A DNA stretch of 64,000 bases from Microbacterium barkeri (GTDB lineage Bacteria > Actinomycetota > Actinomycetes > Actinomycetales > Microbacteriaceae), in NCBI RefSeq assembly GCF_027921765.1, contig NZ_BSEJ01000002.1:124001-188000 (forward strand). The letters run 5' to 3'. A program made the position numbers and the translations under genes. The first letter of the stretch is position 1. Every line of letters begins with the position of its first letter. This document shows, one piece after another, positions 54,159 through 63,766 of the stretch. The notes beneath the pieces were generated by a model. That model ran no database searches and was not told the origin of the DNA. It was given only the letters and a program-made list of their open reading frames with translations.

Positions 54159-54724
54159 GTGTCTCGGTACGGGCGGGAATCCGCCCCGGATGACCGCGGG
54201 AAGCGAGACACGGGGCGTCCGCCGGACGAGCGTGTCTCGGTGCCGGCGGGAATCGGGCTCGGATAACCGTGGGAAGCGAGACACGGGGTGTCAGCCGGAC
54301 GAGCGTGTCTCGGTACCGGCGGGAATCCGCTCCCGATAACGGCGGGAAGCGAGACACGGGGTGCCCGCCGGACGAGCGTGTCTCGGTACCGGCGGGAATC
54401 CGGCCCGGATAACCGCGGGAAGCGAGACACGCGGCGTGCGTCGGACCGGCGTGTCTCGGTACCAGCGGGAATCGGGCTCGGATAACGGCGGGGCGTGAGA
54501 CACGGGGGGCCCGCCGGACGAGCGTGTCTCGGTACCGGCGGGAATCGAGCCCGGATGACCGCGGGAAGCGAGACACGGGGCGTCCGCCGGACGAGCGTGT
54601 CTCGGTGCCGGCGGGAATCGGGCCCGGATAACCGCGGGACGCGAGACACGCCGCGTGCGTCGGACCGGCGTGTCTCGGTACCGGCGGGAATCGGCCCCGG
54701 ATAACCGCGCGAAGTGAGACACGT
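54159..54724. repeat. eight 73-bp tandem hairpin modules (family III)
   Basis: Fills the 659-bp gap between ribA and the coiled-coil gene. Units start at 54159, 54232, 54305, 54378, 54451, 54524, 54597 and 54670, exactly 73 bp apart. Each has a ~53-bp core opening GTGTCTCGGTACCGGCGGGA and closing GCGAGACAC, so the termini GTGTCTCG/CGAGACAC invert, with an inner ATCCG/CGGAT pairing. A 20-bp spacer, often CGTCCGCCGGACG (itself a hairpin), follows. Copies vary at scattered positions. The array begins 23 bp past the coiled-coil gene's stop. The flank 54089-54158 shows nothing else. Confidence 0.95.
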
Positions 54725-54747
54725 GAGGTCTCGGCCCGAACGAGCGG

Positions 54748-55821
54748 CTACGACGCGTCGGGAGCAGGGGTCTCGGGAGTCGGGTCGTCGGGAGCGGGCG
54801 TCTCGGGAGCGGGCGTCTCCGGAGTCGGATCTTCGGGCGTCGGCGTCGGCTCCTCGGGCTCGGGCGTCGGCTCCGGGCTCGTCTCGGGCGTCGGCTCGGG
54901 CGACGGGTCCGGCGTCGGCACGGGAGCGGGCACGACCGGCGTCTGCTGCCGCTCGCGCTCCTCCGCCTCGCGCTGCTCCTGCTCGAGGCGCTCCTGCTCG
55001 ATCGCGATCGCCGCCCGATGCTGGTCCGCACGCAGCGCATCGACCGCAGAGGCGAACTCCTTTAGCCGCTGCTCCAGCTGGGCGGGGTCGCTCGCGTCCG
55101 CCGCGCTCTGCGCGGCCGACGCGACCGCCGCGCGGAAGTCCTCGACAGCATCGGGGTTCTCCCCCAGGATCACCTCGGCGCGGGGCAGCAGGGATCCACG
55201 GAATGCCTCAAGCGCCGCGGAGAACTCGGCGTCGAGCTCCGCCATCCGATTGCGCGCCTCGCCGACGGCTGCGATGGTCGCGTCGGCTTCGGCCTCGGCC
55301 CCGTCGAGGGCCGTGAGGGCACGGTCGAGATCCTCATCCGTCTCGACCGTCGCGGTCTCGGGCACGGCTGCCGGCTCGGACGGCAATTCTAGTCGGCCGA
55401 GCCCGTCCGCATAGGCGGCCACCGCCTGCGCGGCGGTCGACCGCGCGGCCTCGTCGGCGTACCCCTCCGCGCCCGCAAGGGCCGTGGACATCCGCTCGGC
55501 CGTCTCCGTGCGGGTCGCGATCGCGGCGGCGACATCGGACCGCGCGGAAGACGCCTCATCCCGAGCCGAGACAGCCTCCGCACGAGCGCTCGCGTACTGC
55601 TCGGTCCGGTCCGACTCCCCCGCCCGCGCGAGCATCGGCCCCGCCACGAGCGCGACGACGACGATCGCCAGGACGACGGCCGCCGCCGACCCGATGAGCA
55701 GCGGACGCAGACTCCGGCCCGGTGCCTGCGCGCGAAGCGAACGACGCGTGGGCGCGAGGTCGGGGTGAACCGGCACCCAGGTGGTGCGCATCGGGCGTTC
55801 GGGCGTCTCGGAGCGGGGCAT
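54748..55821 (-). CDS. hypothetical membrane-anchored coiled-coil protein with Pro-rich tail
   Basis: The protein has 357 residues. A cytoplasmic basic N-terminus and one TM helix (LLIGSAAAVVLAIVVVALVA) are followed by a long Ala/Glu-rich region likely to form coiled coils (ARAEAVSARDEASSARSDVA, IEQERLEQEQREAEERERQQ). The C-terminal ~65 residues are PEPT-type repeats (PEPTPETSPEPTPEPEE, ETPAPDDPTPETPAPDAS), which could span or bind the cell wall. No family was recognised. A ggag site precedes MPRSETPE. It is followed by a 73-bp repeat array. Confidence 0.7.
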   Translation of the reverse strand: MPRSETPERPMRTTWVPVHPDLAPTRRSLRAQAPGRSLRPLLIGSAAAVVLAIVVVALVAGPMLARAGESDRTEQYASARAEAVSARDEASSARSDVAAAIATRTETAERMSTALAGAEGYADEAARSTAAQAVAAYADGLGRLELPSEPAAVPETATVETDEDLDRALTALDGAEAEADATIAAVGEARNRMAELDAEFSAALEAFRGSLLPRAEVILGENPDAVEDFRAAVASAAQSAADASDPAQLEQRLKEFASAVDALRADQHRAAIAIEQERLEQEQREAEERERQQTPVVPAPVPTPDPSPEPTPETSPEPTPEPEEPTPTPEDPTPETPAPETPAPDDPTPETPAPDAS

Positions 55822-55913
55822 CGTCTCCAGGATAGAGAGACGACCGTACGTCCGACGATTCGGCGGCCGCGGCCATCCGCCCAGAGAGCGCGGAGGGCAA
55901 ACCCGCGGATGGC

Positions 55914-55958
55914 CCCGGCTCGCGTCAAGCGCGCCGCAGCGAACCCGGCTCGCGTCAA
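55914..55958. repeat. short direct repeat in the gap before glmM
   Basis: CCCGGCTCGCGTCAA occurs at 55914-55928 and 55944-55958, 30 bp apart, in the 216-bp gap that also has two GCGGATGGC motifs (55872, 55905). Nothing else was recognised in this gap. Confidence 0.6.
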
Positions 55959-56037
55959 ACCCGCCCCGGCAAACCCGCCCCGTCAAGCGCCCCGACCGAT
56001 GACCCCGGCAGGCCCGCGCGCCGGGAACGGCCGCGCG

Positions 56038-57393
56038 TCAGAGCGCGAGCCGCTCCCGGACGACGTCGGCGATCGCGTCGGCGTGACGCTGGGCCGAGGC
56101 GCCGTCGGCTGCCTCGACCATCACGCGGACGAGCGACTCCGTACCCGATGCGCGCAGGAGCACGCGGCCGGTGTCGCCGAGCTCGGCCTCGACCGTGCGG
56201 ACGACGTCCTGCACGACCTCGTCGTCGACGCGCGTCTTGTCGACGCCCTTCACGTTGACGAGCACCTGCGGGTAGACCGTCATGATCGCCGCGAGCTCGG
56301 CCAGGCTCTTGCCCTGACGTGCCATCTCGGCCACGATGTGCAGGCCCGTGAGCACGCCATCGCCCGTCGTCGCGAAGTCGCTCATGATGACATGGCCCGA
56401 CTGCTCGCCGCCGAGGGAGTATCCGCCGGCGTTCATCTCCTCGAGCACATAGCGGTCGCCGACGGCGGTCGTCTTGACCGTGATCCCCCGCTCGCGCATC
56501 GCGACGTGCAGGCCGAGGTTGCTCATCACGGTCGCGACGAGCGTGTCCTGCGCGAGCATGCCGCGCTCCTGCATCGAGGCGGCGAGGATGGCCATGATCT
56601 GGTCTCCGTCGACGGGCGTGCCGTCGGCGGTCACGGCGAGGCAGCGGTCGGCGTCGCCGTCGTGCGCGATGCCGACGTCGGCGCCGTGCGCGACGACGGC
56701 CTCGGCGAGCTTGTCGATGTGCGTCGATCCGACGCCGTCGTTGATGTTGAGCCCATCGGGGTCGGCGCCGATGACGGTGACCTGGGCGCCTGCGTCGCGG
56801 AACACCTCGGGCGAGACGCCGGCGGCCGCGCCGTGGGCGCAGTCGAGCACGACGCGGATGCCGTCGAGGCGCGCGGGAAGAGAGCCGAGCAGGTGCAGGA
56901 GGTAGCGGTCCTCGGCGTCGGAGAAGCGCCGGATGCGGCCGACCTCGCCGCCGGTCGGCAGCAGCTTGTCGCGCGTGAGGTAGCTCTCGATCCGCTGCTC
57001 GACGACGTCGGGCAGCTTCACGCCGCCGCGCGCGAAGATCTTGATGCCGTTGTCGGGCGCGGGGTTGTGCGATGCCGAGACCATGACGCCGAAGTCGGCA
57101 TCGCGGTCGGCGATGAGGAAGGCGAGCGCGGGCGTCGGGATGACGCCGGCGTCGTAGACGTCGACGCCGGATGCCGCGAGACCCGCCGCGACGGCAGCGC
57201 TGAGGAACTCGCCCGAGATGCGGGGGTCGCGGCCGATGACGGCCGTGGTGCGCTTGCCCGCGGCTCGGCGCGCCTCCGCGGAACGCCCCTGGCCCAGGAC
57301 GACCGCGGTCGCCTGGGCCAGGGAGAGAGCCAGGTCGGCGGTGAGGGTGCCGTTGGCAAGCCCTCGCACGCCGTCCGTGCCGAAAAGCGGCAT
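56038..57393 (-). CDS. glmM: phosphoglucosamine mutase
   Basis: The protein has 451 residues. GlmM converts glucosamine-6-phosphate to the 1-phosphate for UDP-GlcNAc. It shows [20 protein letters not shown], the phosphoserine loop [16 protein letters not shown], the Mg site [34 protein letters not shown] and [15 protein letters not shown]. It follows rpsI after 14 bp on the same strand, so it is probably in the rplM-rpsI operon, a common actinobacterial arrangement. Confidence 0.97.
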   Translation of the reverse strand: MPLFGTDGVRGLANGTLTADLALSLAQATAVVLGQGRSAEARRAAGKRTTAVIGRDPRISGEFLSAAVAAGLAASGVDVYDAGVIPTPALAFLIADRDADFGVMVSASHNPAPDNGIKIFARGGVKLPDVVEQRIESYLTRDKLLPTGGEVGRIRRFSDAEDRYLLHLLGSLPARLDGIRVVLDCAHGAAAGVSPEVFRDAGAQVTVIGADPDGLNINDGVGSTHIDKLAEAVVAHGADVGIAHDGDADRCLAVTADGTPVDGDQIMAILAASMQERGMLAQDTLVATVMSNLGLHVAMRERGITVKTTAVGDRYVLEEMNAGGYSLGGEQSGHVIMSDFATTGDGVLTGLHIVAEMARQGKSLAELAAIMTVYPQVLVNVKGVDKTRVDDEVVQDVVRTVEAELGDTGRVLLRASGTESLVRVMVEAADGASAQRHADAIADVVRERLAL

Positions 57394-57407
57394 GGAGTGT
57401 GTCTGCC

Positions 57408-57884
57408 TCAGCGCTTCGAGAACTGCGAAGCCTTGCGGGCCTTCTTGAGACCGGCCTTCTTGCGCTCGATGACGCGAGCGTCGCGCGTGAGGAAGCCGGC
57501 CTTCTTGAGGGTCGGGCGGTTGTTCTCGCGGTCGACCTCGTTGAGGGCACGGGCGATCGCGAGACGCAGCGCGCCGGCCTGGCCCGAGGGGCCGCCGCCG
57601 TTGATGCGGGCGATCACGTCGTAGGCGCCGTTGAGGTTGAGCACCGTGAAGGGGTCCGTGATGAGCTGCTGGTGCAGCTTGTTCGGGAAATAGTCCTCGA
57701 GGGTGCGGCCGTTGACCGTGAAGGAGCCCGAGCCGGGGATGATGCGCACGCGGGCGATGGCCTGCTTGCGACGACCCACGGCAGCACCGGGGACGCTCAC
57801 GACGGGGCGCTCGGCCACGACGACGTCGTTCGCCGGCGTCTCAGTCGAGTAGTTCTGGATGTCGTTTTCGATTTCGTTCGCCAC
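57408..57884 (-). CDS. rpsI: 30S ribosomal protein S9
   Basis: The protein has 158 residues. The core starts [20 protein letters not shown], then [40 protein letters not shown] and the typical basic tail ending RKASQFSKR. An extra ~30 residues at the N-terminus ([20 protein letters not shown]) is common in actinobacteria. It is 21 bp downstream of rplM. Confidence 0.97.
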   Translation of the reverse strand: MANEIENDIQNYSTETPANDVVVAERPVVSVPGAAVGRRKQAIARVRIIPGSGSFTVNGRTLEDYFPNKLHQQLITDPFTVLNLNGAYDVIARINGGGPSGQAGALRLAIARALNEVDRENNRPTLKKAGFLTRDARVIERKKAGLKKARKASQFSKR

Positions 57885-57905
57885 GATGAAGTCCTTAAAC
57901 GCCGC

Positions 57906-58352
57906 TTACTGGGCGACCTGGTCGAGGGTGTACGTCTTGGGCTGCTGAGCGGCGTGCGGGTGCTCGGCACCGGCGTACACCTTCAGCTTGGCGAGCTGCT
58001 CGCGACCAAGGGTGTTCTTGGGGAGCATGCCGCGGACTGCCTTCTCGACAGCGCGAACCGGGTTCTTCTCGAGGAGCTCGGCGTAGGTGACCGACTTGAG
58101 GCCGCCCGGGAAGCCCGAGTGACGGTAGGCCTTCTTCTGCTGGAGCTTCTGACCGGTGAGCGCGACCTTGTCGGCGTTCACGATGATGACGAAGTCGCCC
58201 ATGTCCATGTGGGGAGCGAAGGTCGCCTTGTGCTTGCCGCGGAGGAGGGCGGCGGCGTGCGAGGCCAGGCGGCCGAGAACGACGTCGGTGGCGTCGATCA
58301 CGAGCCACTCGCGCTGGGCTTCACCGGCCTTCGGGCTGTAAGTGCGCGTCAC
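57906..58352 (-). CDS. rplM: 50S ribosomal protein L13
   Basis: The protein has 148 residues and starts at a GTG ([16 protein letters not shown]). [51 protein letters not shown] and [20 protein letters not shown] are standard L13 motifs. It is the first gene of rplM-rpsI-glmM, with a long leader (~125 nt) that may allow ribosomal-protein feedback, by inference. Confidence 0.97.
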   Translation of the reverse strand: MTRTYSPKAGEAQREWLVIDATDVVLGRLASHAAALLRGKHKATFAPHMDMGDFVIIVNADKVALTGQKLQQKKAYRHSGFPGGLKSVTYAELLEKNPVRAVEKAVRGMLPKNTLGREQLAKLKVYAGAEHPHAAQQPKTYTLDQVAQ

Positions 58353-58483
58353 AGTAGTGCTGCTTTCTGTTCGAACGGAGACGTTCGTGAATCCCGCTCC
58401 GGGCGGTTTGACCGGTCGATGCCGGCCATCACCTGCGGTGGAGGGCTCACGTTCGCGGCGCCCGAGACGGGCACCAAAGAGCA

Positions 58484-58513
58484 ATCCTAACCGATGAGGG
58501 TGCGGATGGCCAA
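58484..58513 (-). promoter_or_regulatory. candidate rplM promoter
   Basis: On the minus strand TTGGCC (58513-58508), an 18-nt spacer and TAGGAT (58489-58484) precede rplM, giving a leader of roughly 125 nt. The -35 overlaps a GGATGGCC motif. Confidence 0.45.
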
Positions 58514-58522
58514 AAGCGGTCG

Positions 58523-59191
58523 TCAGCGATAGCTCGCGCTGACGAGGATGGGCAGGTGATCGCTCGCGCCCTGCGGCAGCGTCGTGATGTCGTCGATCGT
58601 CAGCCCGGCGGACGTCGCGAAGTCGTAGTGCCCCCGGAAGAACCGATACCGCGTGTAGGTGCGGGCGTCGCTCAGGGTCAGGTCGTAGCCGTGGCCCTTG
58701 ATCCGCTCGTGCAGCCGCTCCTTGAAGACGGGGTAGTTGTAGTCGCCCACCATGAGCGTCGGGAGGCCCGGACCCAGGCGCTGGAGCGCACCCAGCGCCG
58801 AGCGGATCTGGTGACGCCGGAGCGAGTTGAGTGCGGTGAGCGGAGCCGCATGGAACGACGCGAAGATCACCTCACGCCCGGCATCGATGTCGAACATCCG
58901 CGCTCCGAGGAGTCGCTCGTGGGCGGGCTTCAGGAGGATGTCGTGCAGCGAGCGCTTGAGCGAGAGCACGACGACGTCCTCGAGGCGGAACATGTTCTCG
59001 CGGTAGTAGAGCGCGAGGCCGAGCCGGTTCCGCTCGGTCGCCTTCGCGAGTCGGAGGCCCGCGACGTGCTCGGGGAGGTCGGTCGTGTCGGCCTCCTGCA
59101 GGCAGAGGACGTTCGCCTCCCACCGATCGACCAGGTGCTCGAGCTCCGCGGCCGCGGCGTGCTTGCGGAGGTTGTACGAGATGACTCTCAT
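58523..59191 (-). CDS. endonuclease/exonuclease/phosphatase family protein
   Basis: The protein has 222 residues. It starts [20 protein letters not shown] and has [42 protein letters not shown] and [15 protein letters not shown]. These are the catalytic His/Asp and metal residues of the EEP fold shared by nucleases and phosphoinositide or sphingomyelin phosphatases. No signal peptide is visible, so intracellular. The substrate is unknown. Confidence 0.9.
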   Translation of the reverse strand: MRVISYNLRKHAAAAELEHLVDRWEANVLCLQEADTTDLPEHVAGLRLAKATERNRLGLALYYRENMFRLEDVVVLSLKRSLHDILLKPAHERLLGARMFDIDAGREVIFASFHAAPLTALNSLRRHQIRSALGALQRLGPGLPTLMVGDYNYPVFKERLHERIKGHGYDLTLSDARTYTRYRFFRGHYDFATSAGLTIDDITTLPQGASDHLPILVSASYR

Positions 59192-59264
59192 GCCGCCCAC
59201 GGTATGCCCGCCGAACGTGCGGAGGCTATGGGTTGCGCGCGCGTGTCCTGGACGCGAGCCGGCC

Positions 59265-59290
59265 GCCATCCGCTCGCCCGCCATCCGCTC
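59265..59290. repeat. tandem copies of the 11-mer GCCATCCGCTC before truA's end
   Basis: Copies lie at 59265-59275 and 59280-59290, 15 bp apart, immediately downstream of the truA stop codon. The same 11-mer is found upstream of clpP. Confidence 0.7.
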
Positions 59291-59295
59291 GCGCG

Positions 59296-60159
59296 TCAGC
59301 CGCCGACCTCGTCGGCGTCGCGCCGGTTGCGCGTCTGCTCCGCCCGCTGCGCGAGCTGGTCGTCGGCCGGATAGCCGACCTCGGTGAGCGTGAGGCCGCG
59401 CGCGGCGAGCACCTTGAACTCGTTCGTGCGCTCGAGTCCGTCGCGGATGATGCGGAGGTGCTCGGCGGTGAGCTTGCCCTCCCCCACAGCGACGCACGCG
59501 CCGACGAGCGCGCGCACCATCGAGTGGCAGAACGCGTCGGCGCGGACGTTCGCGACGAGCACGCCGTCGTCGTCACGGCGCCAGTCGAACTCGAGGAGCG
59601 TGCGGATGGTCGTGGCCTCGGGCCGCGGCTTGCAGTACGCCGCGAAGTCCCAGAGTCCGACGAGTCCGCGCGCGGCCTCGTCCATCGCGGCGACGTCGAG
59701 CTCCGCGCGGACGGTCGTCGTGCGGTGGCGCTCCATGGGGTCGTAGCCGACGACCTGGTCGGCGATGCGATACGCGTAGCGGCGCCACGTCGCGGAGAAG
59801 CGCGCGTCGAATCCCTCGGGCGCGGTCGACACGCGGTTCACGGCGACATCGGAGTACTGGCCGAGCACGCCCATGAGGCGACGCGCGACCGGCTCCATCG
59901 GGTCGTCGACCTCGGGGGCGTTGCGACGACGCTGCGTCATCCGCTCCCACTGCACGTCGTCGATGTCGGCGTGGGCGACCTGCCCGGTCGCGTGCACGCC
60001 GGCGTCGGTGCGCCCTGCGACCACGAGCTGCACGGGCGAGCTCGCGATCCGCGTGAGCGCCGCCTCGAGCGTGCCCTGGACGGTGCGGAGCCCCGGCTGC
60101 CGGGCCCATCCTCGGAAGTTCGTGCCGTCGTACGCGATGTCGAGCCGGATGCGCCGCAT
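59296..60159 (-). CDS. truA: tRNA pseudouridine synthase A
   Basis: The protein has 287 residues. TruA modifies U38-U40 of tRNA. It starts IRLDIAYDGTNFRGWARQPG, the catalytic Asp is in VVAGRTDAGVHATGQVAH, and FDARFSATWRRYAYRI and AFCHSMVRALVGACVAVGEG follow. The ATG at MRRIRLDIAYDG is right before the first motif. In many actinobacteria truA directly follows rplQ; here mtnN, luxS and a hairpin array intervene. Confidence 0.96.
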   Translation of the reverse strand: MRRIRLDIAYDGTNFRGWARQPGLRTVQGTLEAALTRIASSPVQLVVAGRTDAGVHATGQVAHADIDDVQWERMTQRRRNAPEVDDPMEPVARRLMGVLGQYSDVAVNRVSTAPEGFDARFSATWRRYAYRIADQVVGYDPMERHRTTTVRAELDVAAMDEAARGLVGLWDFAAYCKPRPEATTIRTLLEFDWRRDDDGVLVANVRADAFCHSMVRALVGACVAVGEGKLTAEHLRIIRDGLERTNEFKVLAARGLTLTEVGYPADDQLAQRAEQTRNRRDADEVGG

Positions 60160-60299
60160 CGGTTCAGGATATCGGGGAGCGGCGGGCGCTCTTTCGCGGC
60201 CGGGAGCCGGCGACGTCCATCCAGGGCCGCGGCACCGCCAGGGACACGCACCACCCGGCCGCACCGCCGCCCCACCCCGCCGCGGCGCCCCACCGCCCA

Positions 60300-60654
60300 G
60301 GTCGCGAAAACCGTCCCAGAGACCGCCGATACGGACGACAACTGCGACCCGACGGATGGCGCCCAGCCCAGGTCGCGAAAACCGTCCCCAAAACCCTCGA
60401 TAGGGACGGCAACTGCGACCCAGACGGATGGTGCCCAGCTGTTAGCGCCCAGGTCGCGAAAACCGTCCCAGAAACCGCCGAAAGGGACGACAACTGCGAC
60501 CCGAACAGATGGCGCCCAGCTGTTGGCGCCCAGGTCGCGAAAACCGTCCCAGAAACCGCCAAAACGGACGACAACTGCGACCCGAACAGATGGCGCCCAG
60601 CCCAGGTCGCGAAAACCGTCCCAGAAACCGCCAATAGGGACGACAACTGCGACC
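60300..60654. repeat. five tandem 50-bp hairpin modules (family II)
   Basis: This is the main content of the 510-bp gap between truA and mtnN. Cores of exactly 50 bp start at 60300, 60371, 60452, 60533 and 60605. Left arms read GGTCGCGAAAACCGTCC and right arms GGACGACAACTGCGACC. Two spacers are 10 bp longer (a GCTGTTAGCG-like insert), giving periods 71, 81, 81 and 72. The array begins 16 bp past the mtnN stop. It is a variant of the 19.8-kb array. The remaining stretch (60160-60299) is C-rich with nothing recognised. Confidence 0.92.
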
Positions 60655-60669
60655 CAGACGGATGGGCGC

Positions 60670-61365
60670 CTAGCCGACGAGCTGCGGCAGCGCCGCGAGC
60701 ACCGCCTTCGCCGACCGCTCTGCGGCGTCATCGACGTGTGTGAGGAACTCGGTGCCGTCGGGGGCGCAGAGGTCGCTGATCGCACGCACCGACACGAAGC
60801 GGACTCCGTGATTGAAGGCCGTCTGCGCGATGGCCGCGGTCTCCATGTCCACGACGTGGATGCCCGGGAAGACCTCGCGGAGACGGTGTGCGATCTCGAC
60901 CGTGACGAACTTCTCCCCCGAGCCGATGCCGCCGCCGCGCACGCGCACGCCGTCCGGTGCCGATGCGGTGAGAGCCGCGACGGCGAGCGGGTCAGGTGCG
61001 TAGCTCGCGGGCATCCCCGGGACCTGGCCCGCCTCGTAGCCGAATGCACGGGCATCCGCTTCGACGTTGACGTAGTCCATCCCGACGAACACGTCCCCGA
61101 CCTCGACGTCGGCGGCGAGGCCACCGGCCGACCCGGCCGAGACGAGGAGCACGTCGTCGCCGTACCTATGCAGGGCGCCGACCGCGGCATCCGCCGCGTT
61201 GACCATGCCGATGCCCGATCGCACGAGCACGAACGTGCGGCCGTCGACCACGACGCCGCGGTGCTCGGCGCGCGCGATGCGGACCGGCTCGCTCACCTCG
61301 CTGGCCGCGTCGAGGAAGGGCTGCGCCTCCTCGTCCATCGCGACCTGGACGACGACGGTCGTCAT
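60670..61365 (-). CDS. mtnN: 5'-methylthioadenosine/S-adenosylhomocysteine nucleosidase
   Basis: The protein has 231 residues. It cleaves the glycosidic bond of SAH and [43 protein letters not shown], the active-site segment [19 protein letters not shown] and [16 protein letters not shown] are present. It overlaps luxS by 4 nt, so SAH is converted to SRH by this enzyme and then to homocysteine by LuxS. Confidence 0.94.
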   Translation of the reverse strand: MTTVVVQVAMDEEAQPFLDAASEVSEPVRIARAEHRGVVVDGRTFVLVRSGIGMVNAADAAVGALHRYGDDVLLVSAGSAGGLAADVEVGDVFVGMDYVNVEADARAFGYEAGQVPGMPASYAPDPLAVAALTASAPDGVRVRGGGIGSGEKFVTVEIAHRLREVFPGIHVVDMETAAIAQTAFNHGVRFVSVRAISDLCAPDGTEFLTHVDDAAERSAKAVLAALPQLVG

Positions 61366-61847
61366 GCGCTCGCGCCCGGCGCGAAGACGGTCGCCCACGC
61401 GTCGCGCTGCGCGAGGAAGTCGCGGACGGCGCTCTGGGCGCCCTCGAGGGTGTGGTTCGCACCCCATCCGCATTGCGTCTCGTTCGCGGCGGGCACCTCG
61501 GTCGCCTCGAGGATGTCTCGGAGAGTCGCCTCGACGAGCGCGAGGACCTCCTCGTAGGCGGGCTCGCCCTGCAGGATGAGGTAGAAGCCGGTCTGGCACC
61601 CCATCGGCGAGAAGTCGATCACGCGATCCGAGTGATTGCGGCTCTTCTCGGCGAAGAGGTGCTCGATCGAGTGGATGGTAGGCATCTCGAGATGCGCGAC
61701 GTTCGGCTGCGCGAAGCGGACGTCGTACTTCACGATGACGTCGCCCGCCGGCAGCTGCTTGCGGTCGGCGAGGCGCACGTACGGCGCGGACACGATGCGG
61801 TGGTCGAGGTTGAACGACTCGACGTTCATGCGGGGCGCTTCAGTCAC
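61362..61847 (-). CDS. luxS: S-ribosylhomocysteine lyase
   Basis: The protein has 161 residues. LuxS converts S-ribosylhomocysteine to homocysteine and the AI-2 precursor DPD. The metal site is in [16 protein letters not shown] (HxxEH), plus Cys in [10 protein letters not shown] and the later QCGWGANHT. It forms a two-gene methyl-cycle operon with mtnN. Confidence 0.96.
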   Translation of the reverse strand: MTEAPRMNVESFNLDHRIVSAPYVRLADRKQLPAGDVIVKYDVRFAQPNVAHLEMPTIHSIEHLFAEKSRNHSDRVIDFSPMGCQTGFYLILQGEPAYEEVLALVEATLRDILEATEVPAANETQCGWGANHTLEGAQSAVRDFLAQRDAWATVFAPGASA

Positions 61848-61971
61848 CCTCCGAGCCTACGCGCCGTCGCGCCGGGGGCGGGTGGTGTGGCCGGGAGGAG
61901 GCAGGGGCTGCGGGCGACGGGAGCCCGCCCCTCGCACCGGCCCGGGGCCATCCCCCGCCCGGACACAGCGA

Positions 61972-62001
61972 AGCGCCCCGCACCATCCGGTGCGGGGCGC
62001 T
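61972..62001 (-). terminator. rplQ terminator
   Basis: AGCGCCCCGCACC (61972-61984) pairs perfectly with GGTGCGGGGCGCT (61989-62001) around ATCC, 17 bp beyond the rplQ stop. Confidence 0.85.
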
Positions 62002-62018
62002 GCGCGGTCGCGAAGTGC

Positions 62019-62597
62019 TTACTTCGACTCGGCCTCGGGAGCGTCGGCCTCCTCGGCCGCCTCCTCGTCCGATGCCTCGTTGTCGACGAGAGCCTCGCCG
62101 GCGGTGTCCTCCGCGGCGACGCCGGCCTCTTCGACCTCGGCGGGCTCGGCGGCCTCGTCCTCGTTCGCGTCGGCGACGGGAGCGGCGGGCTCAGCCGGCG
62201 CGGCGGGCTTCGACGTGGACTTCTTCGCCTTCGGCGTGACGGGCTCGAGGACGAGCTCGATCACGGCCATGGGAGCGTTGTCGCCCTTGCGGTTGCCGAC
62301 CTTGGTGATGCGCGTGTAGCCACCCTCGCGGTCCGCGACGAGCGGAGCGATCTCGTTGAACAGGACGTGCACGACTTCCTTGTCACCGATCACCGAGAGC
62401 ACGGTGCGGCGCGCGTGGAGGTCGCCGCGCTTGGCCTTGGTGATGAGGCGCTCAGCCAGGGGGCGGAGGCGCTTCGCCTTCGTCTCCGTGGTCTTGATCG
62501 ACTTGTGGGTGAACAGAGCCGCTGCGAGGTTCGCGAGAAGCAGGCGCTCGTGGGCCGGGCCGCCGCCGAGGCGGGCACCCTTCGTGGGCTTGGGCAT
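62019..62597 (-). CDS. rplQ: 50S ribosomal protein L17 with long acidic tail
   Basis: The protein has 192 residues. It starts [20 protein letters not shown], with [20 protein letters not shown] and [17 protein letters not shown]. The last ~75 residues are acidic and Ala-rich ([20 protein letters not shown]), beyond the ~120-residue core. Such tails occur in several actinobacterial L17 proteins. It is 35 bp downstream of rpoA. Confidence 0.96.
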   Translation of the reverse strand: MPKPTKGARLGGGPAHERLLLANLAAALFTHKSIKTTETKAKRLRPLAERLITKAKRGDLHARRTVLSVIGDKEVVHVLFNEIAPLVADREGGYTRITKVGNRKGDNAPMAVIELVLEPVTPKAKKSTSKPAAPAEPAAPVADANEDEAAEPAEVEEAGVAAEDTAGEALVDNEASDEEAAEEADAPEAESK

Positions 62598-62632
62598 TTC
62601 TTGTTACTCCAGTATCAGGACAGGAAGTCGGG

Positions 62633-63622
62633 TCAGAGGGACTCTTCGTCGTAGCCGCTGTAGAAGCCGGTGCCATCGAAGCCGGGCACCGAGTCCTTCA
62701 GCGACAGACCGAGCGAGACGAGCTTGTCGCGCACCTCGTCGACCGACTTCTGACCGAAGTTGCGGATGTTCATGAGCTGCGTCTCCGAGAGGGCGACGAG
62801 CTCGCTGACCGTGTTGATCCCCTCGCGCTTGAGGCAGTTGTACGAGCGGACCGACAGGTCGAGGTCCTCGATGGGCATCGACAGCTCGTTCGAGAGGACG
62901 GTCTCGACCGGCGCGGGGCCGATCTCGATGCCCTCGGCCTCGACGTTCAGCTCGCGGGCGAGGCCGAACAGCTCGACCAGCGTGCGGCCGGCCGACGCGA
63001 CGGCGTCGCGGGGCGCGATCGACGCCTTCGTCTCGACGTCCAGGATCAGCTTGTCGAAGTCGGTGCGCTCACCGGCACGGGTGGCGTCGACGCGGTAGCT
63101 GACCTTGTAGACGGGCGAGTAGATCGAGTCGACGGGGATCTGACCCGCCTCTGCGTACTCGTTGCGGTTCTGCGTCGCCGACACGTAGCCGCGGCCGCGC
63201 TCGATCGTGAGCTCGAGCTCGAACTTGGCGTCCGAGTTGAGCGTCGCGATGACGAGCTCGGGGTTGTGGACCTCGACGCCGGCCGGAGCCGAGATGTCTG
63301 CGGCCGTGACCTCGCCGGCACCCGTCTTGCGCAGGTACGCGGTGATGGGCTCGTCGCGCTCGCTCGAGACGACCAGCTGCTTGATGTTGAGGATGATCTC
63401 GGTGACATCCTCCTTCACGCCGGGGATCGTGCTGAACTCGTGCAGCACGCCGTCGATGCGGATGCTCGTGACAGCCGCGCCGGGGATCGACGAGAGGAGG
63501 CTGCGACGGAGCGCGTTGCCGATCGTGTAGCCGAAGCCGGGCTCCAGGGGCTCGATGACGAACCGGCTGCGGAACTCGGAGATCTTCTCCTCGGTGAGGG
63601 TCGGACGCTGTGCGATGAGCAC
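62633..63622 (-). CDS. rpoA: DNA-directed RNA polymerase subunit alpha
   Basis: The protein has 329 residues. It starts at a GTG ([14 protein letters not shown]) with an aaagga site 7 nt upstream. [20 protein letters not shown] and [20 protein letters not shown] are the assembly domain. The C-terminal domain has [20 protein letters not shown] and [20 protein letters not shown], which bind UP elements and activators. It lies between rpsK and rplQ. Confidence 0.98.
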   Translation of the reverse strand: MLIAQRPTLTEEKISEFRSRFVIEPLEPGFGYTIGNALRRSLLSSIPGAAVTSIRIDGVLHEFSTIPGVKEDVTEIILNIKQLVVSSERDEPITAYLRKTGAGEVTAADISAPAGVEVHNPELVIATLNSDAKFELELTIERGRGYVSATQNRNEYAEAGQIPVDSIYSPVYKVSYRVDATRAGERTDFDKLILDVETKASIAPRDAVASAGRTLVELFGLARELNVEAEGIEIGPAPVETVLSNELSMPIEDLDLSVRSYNCLKREGINTVSELVALSETQLMNIRNFGQKSVDEVRDKLVSLGLSLKDSVPGFDGTGFYSGYDEESL

Positions 63623-63727
63623 TATGTGTTCCTTTCGATCAAGTGCCCGCTATATGACACTTGCGATGATGAGAGGTCTTGAGTTGTACTCGGGACCCAG
63701 CTCGCGCCGGGCGTTGAACGGCGAATG

Positions 63728-63757
63728 CGCCGGGGTGCTCGAACGAGCACCCCGGCG
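63728..63757 (-). terminator. hairpin between rpsK and rpoA
   Basis: CGCCGGGGTGCTCG (63728-63741) pairs perfectly with CGAGCACCCCGGCG (63744-63757) around 2 nt. It lies 9 bp beyond the rpsK stop and could be a terminator or partial attenuator. No U-tract follows on the minus strand. Confidence 0.6.
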
Positions 63758-63766
63758 AAGACGTTC

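Noticed and set aside
54159..54724. CRISPR array
   Set aside because: The units are alike along their whole 73 bp, with no unique spacers, and no cas genes are nearby. It is a tandem hairpin repeat.
61362..61847. luxS as evidence of AI-2 quorum sensing
   Set aside because: Only the methyl-cycle partner mtnN is present and no AI-2 receptor or lsr genes are in the window, so a metabolic role is sufficient.
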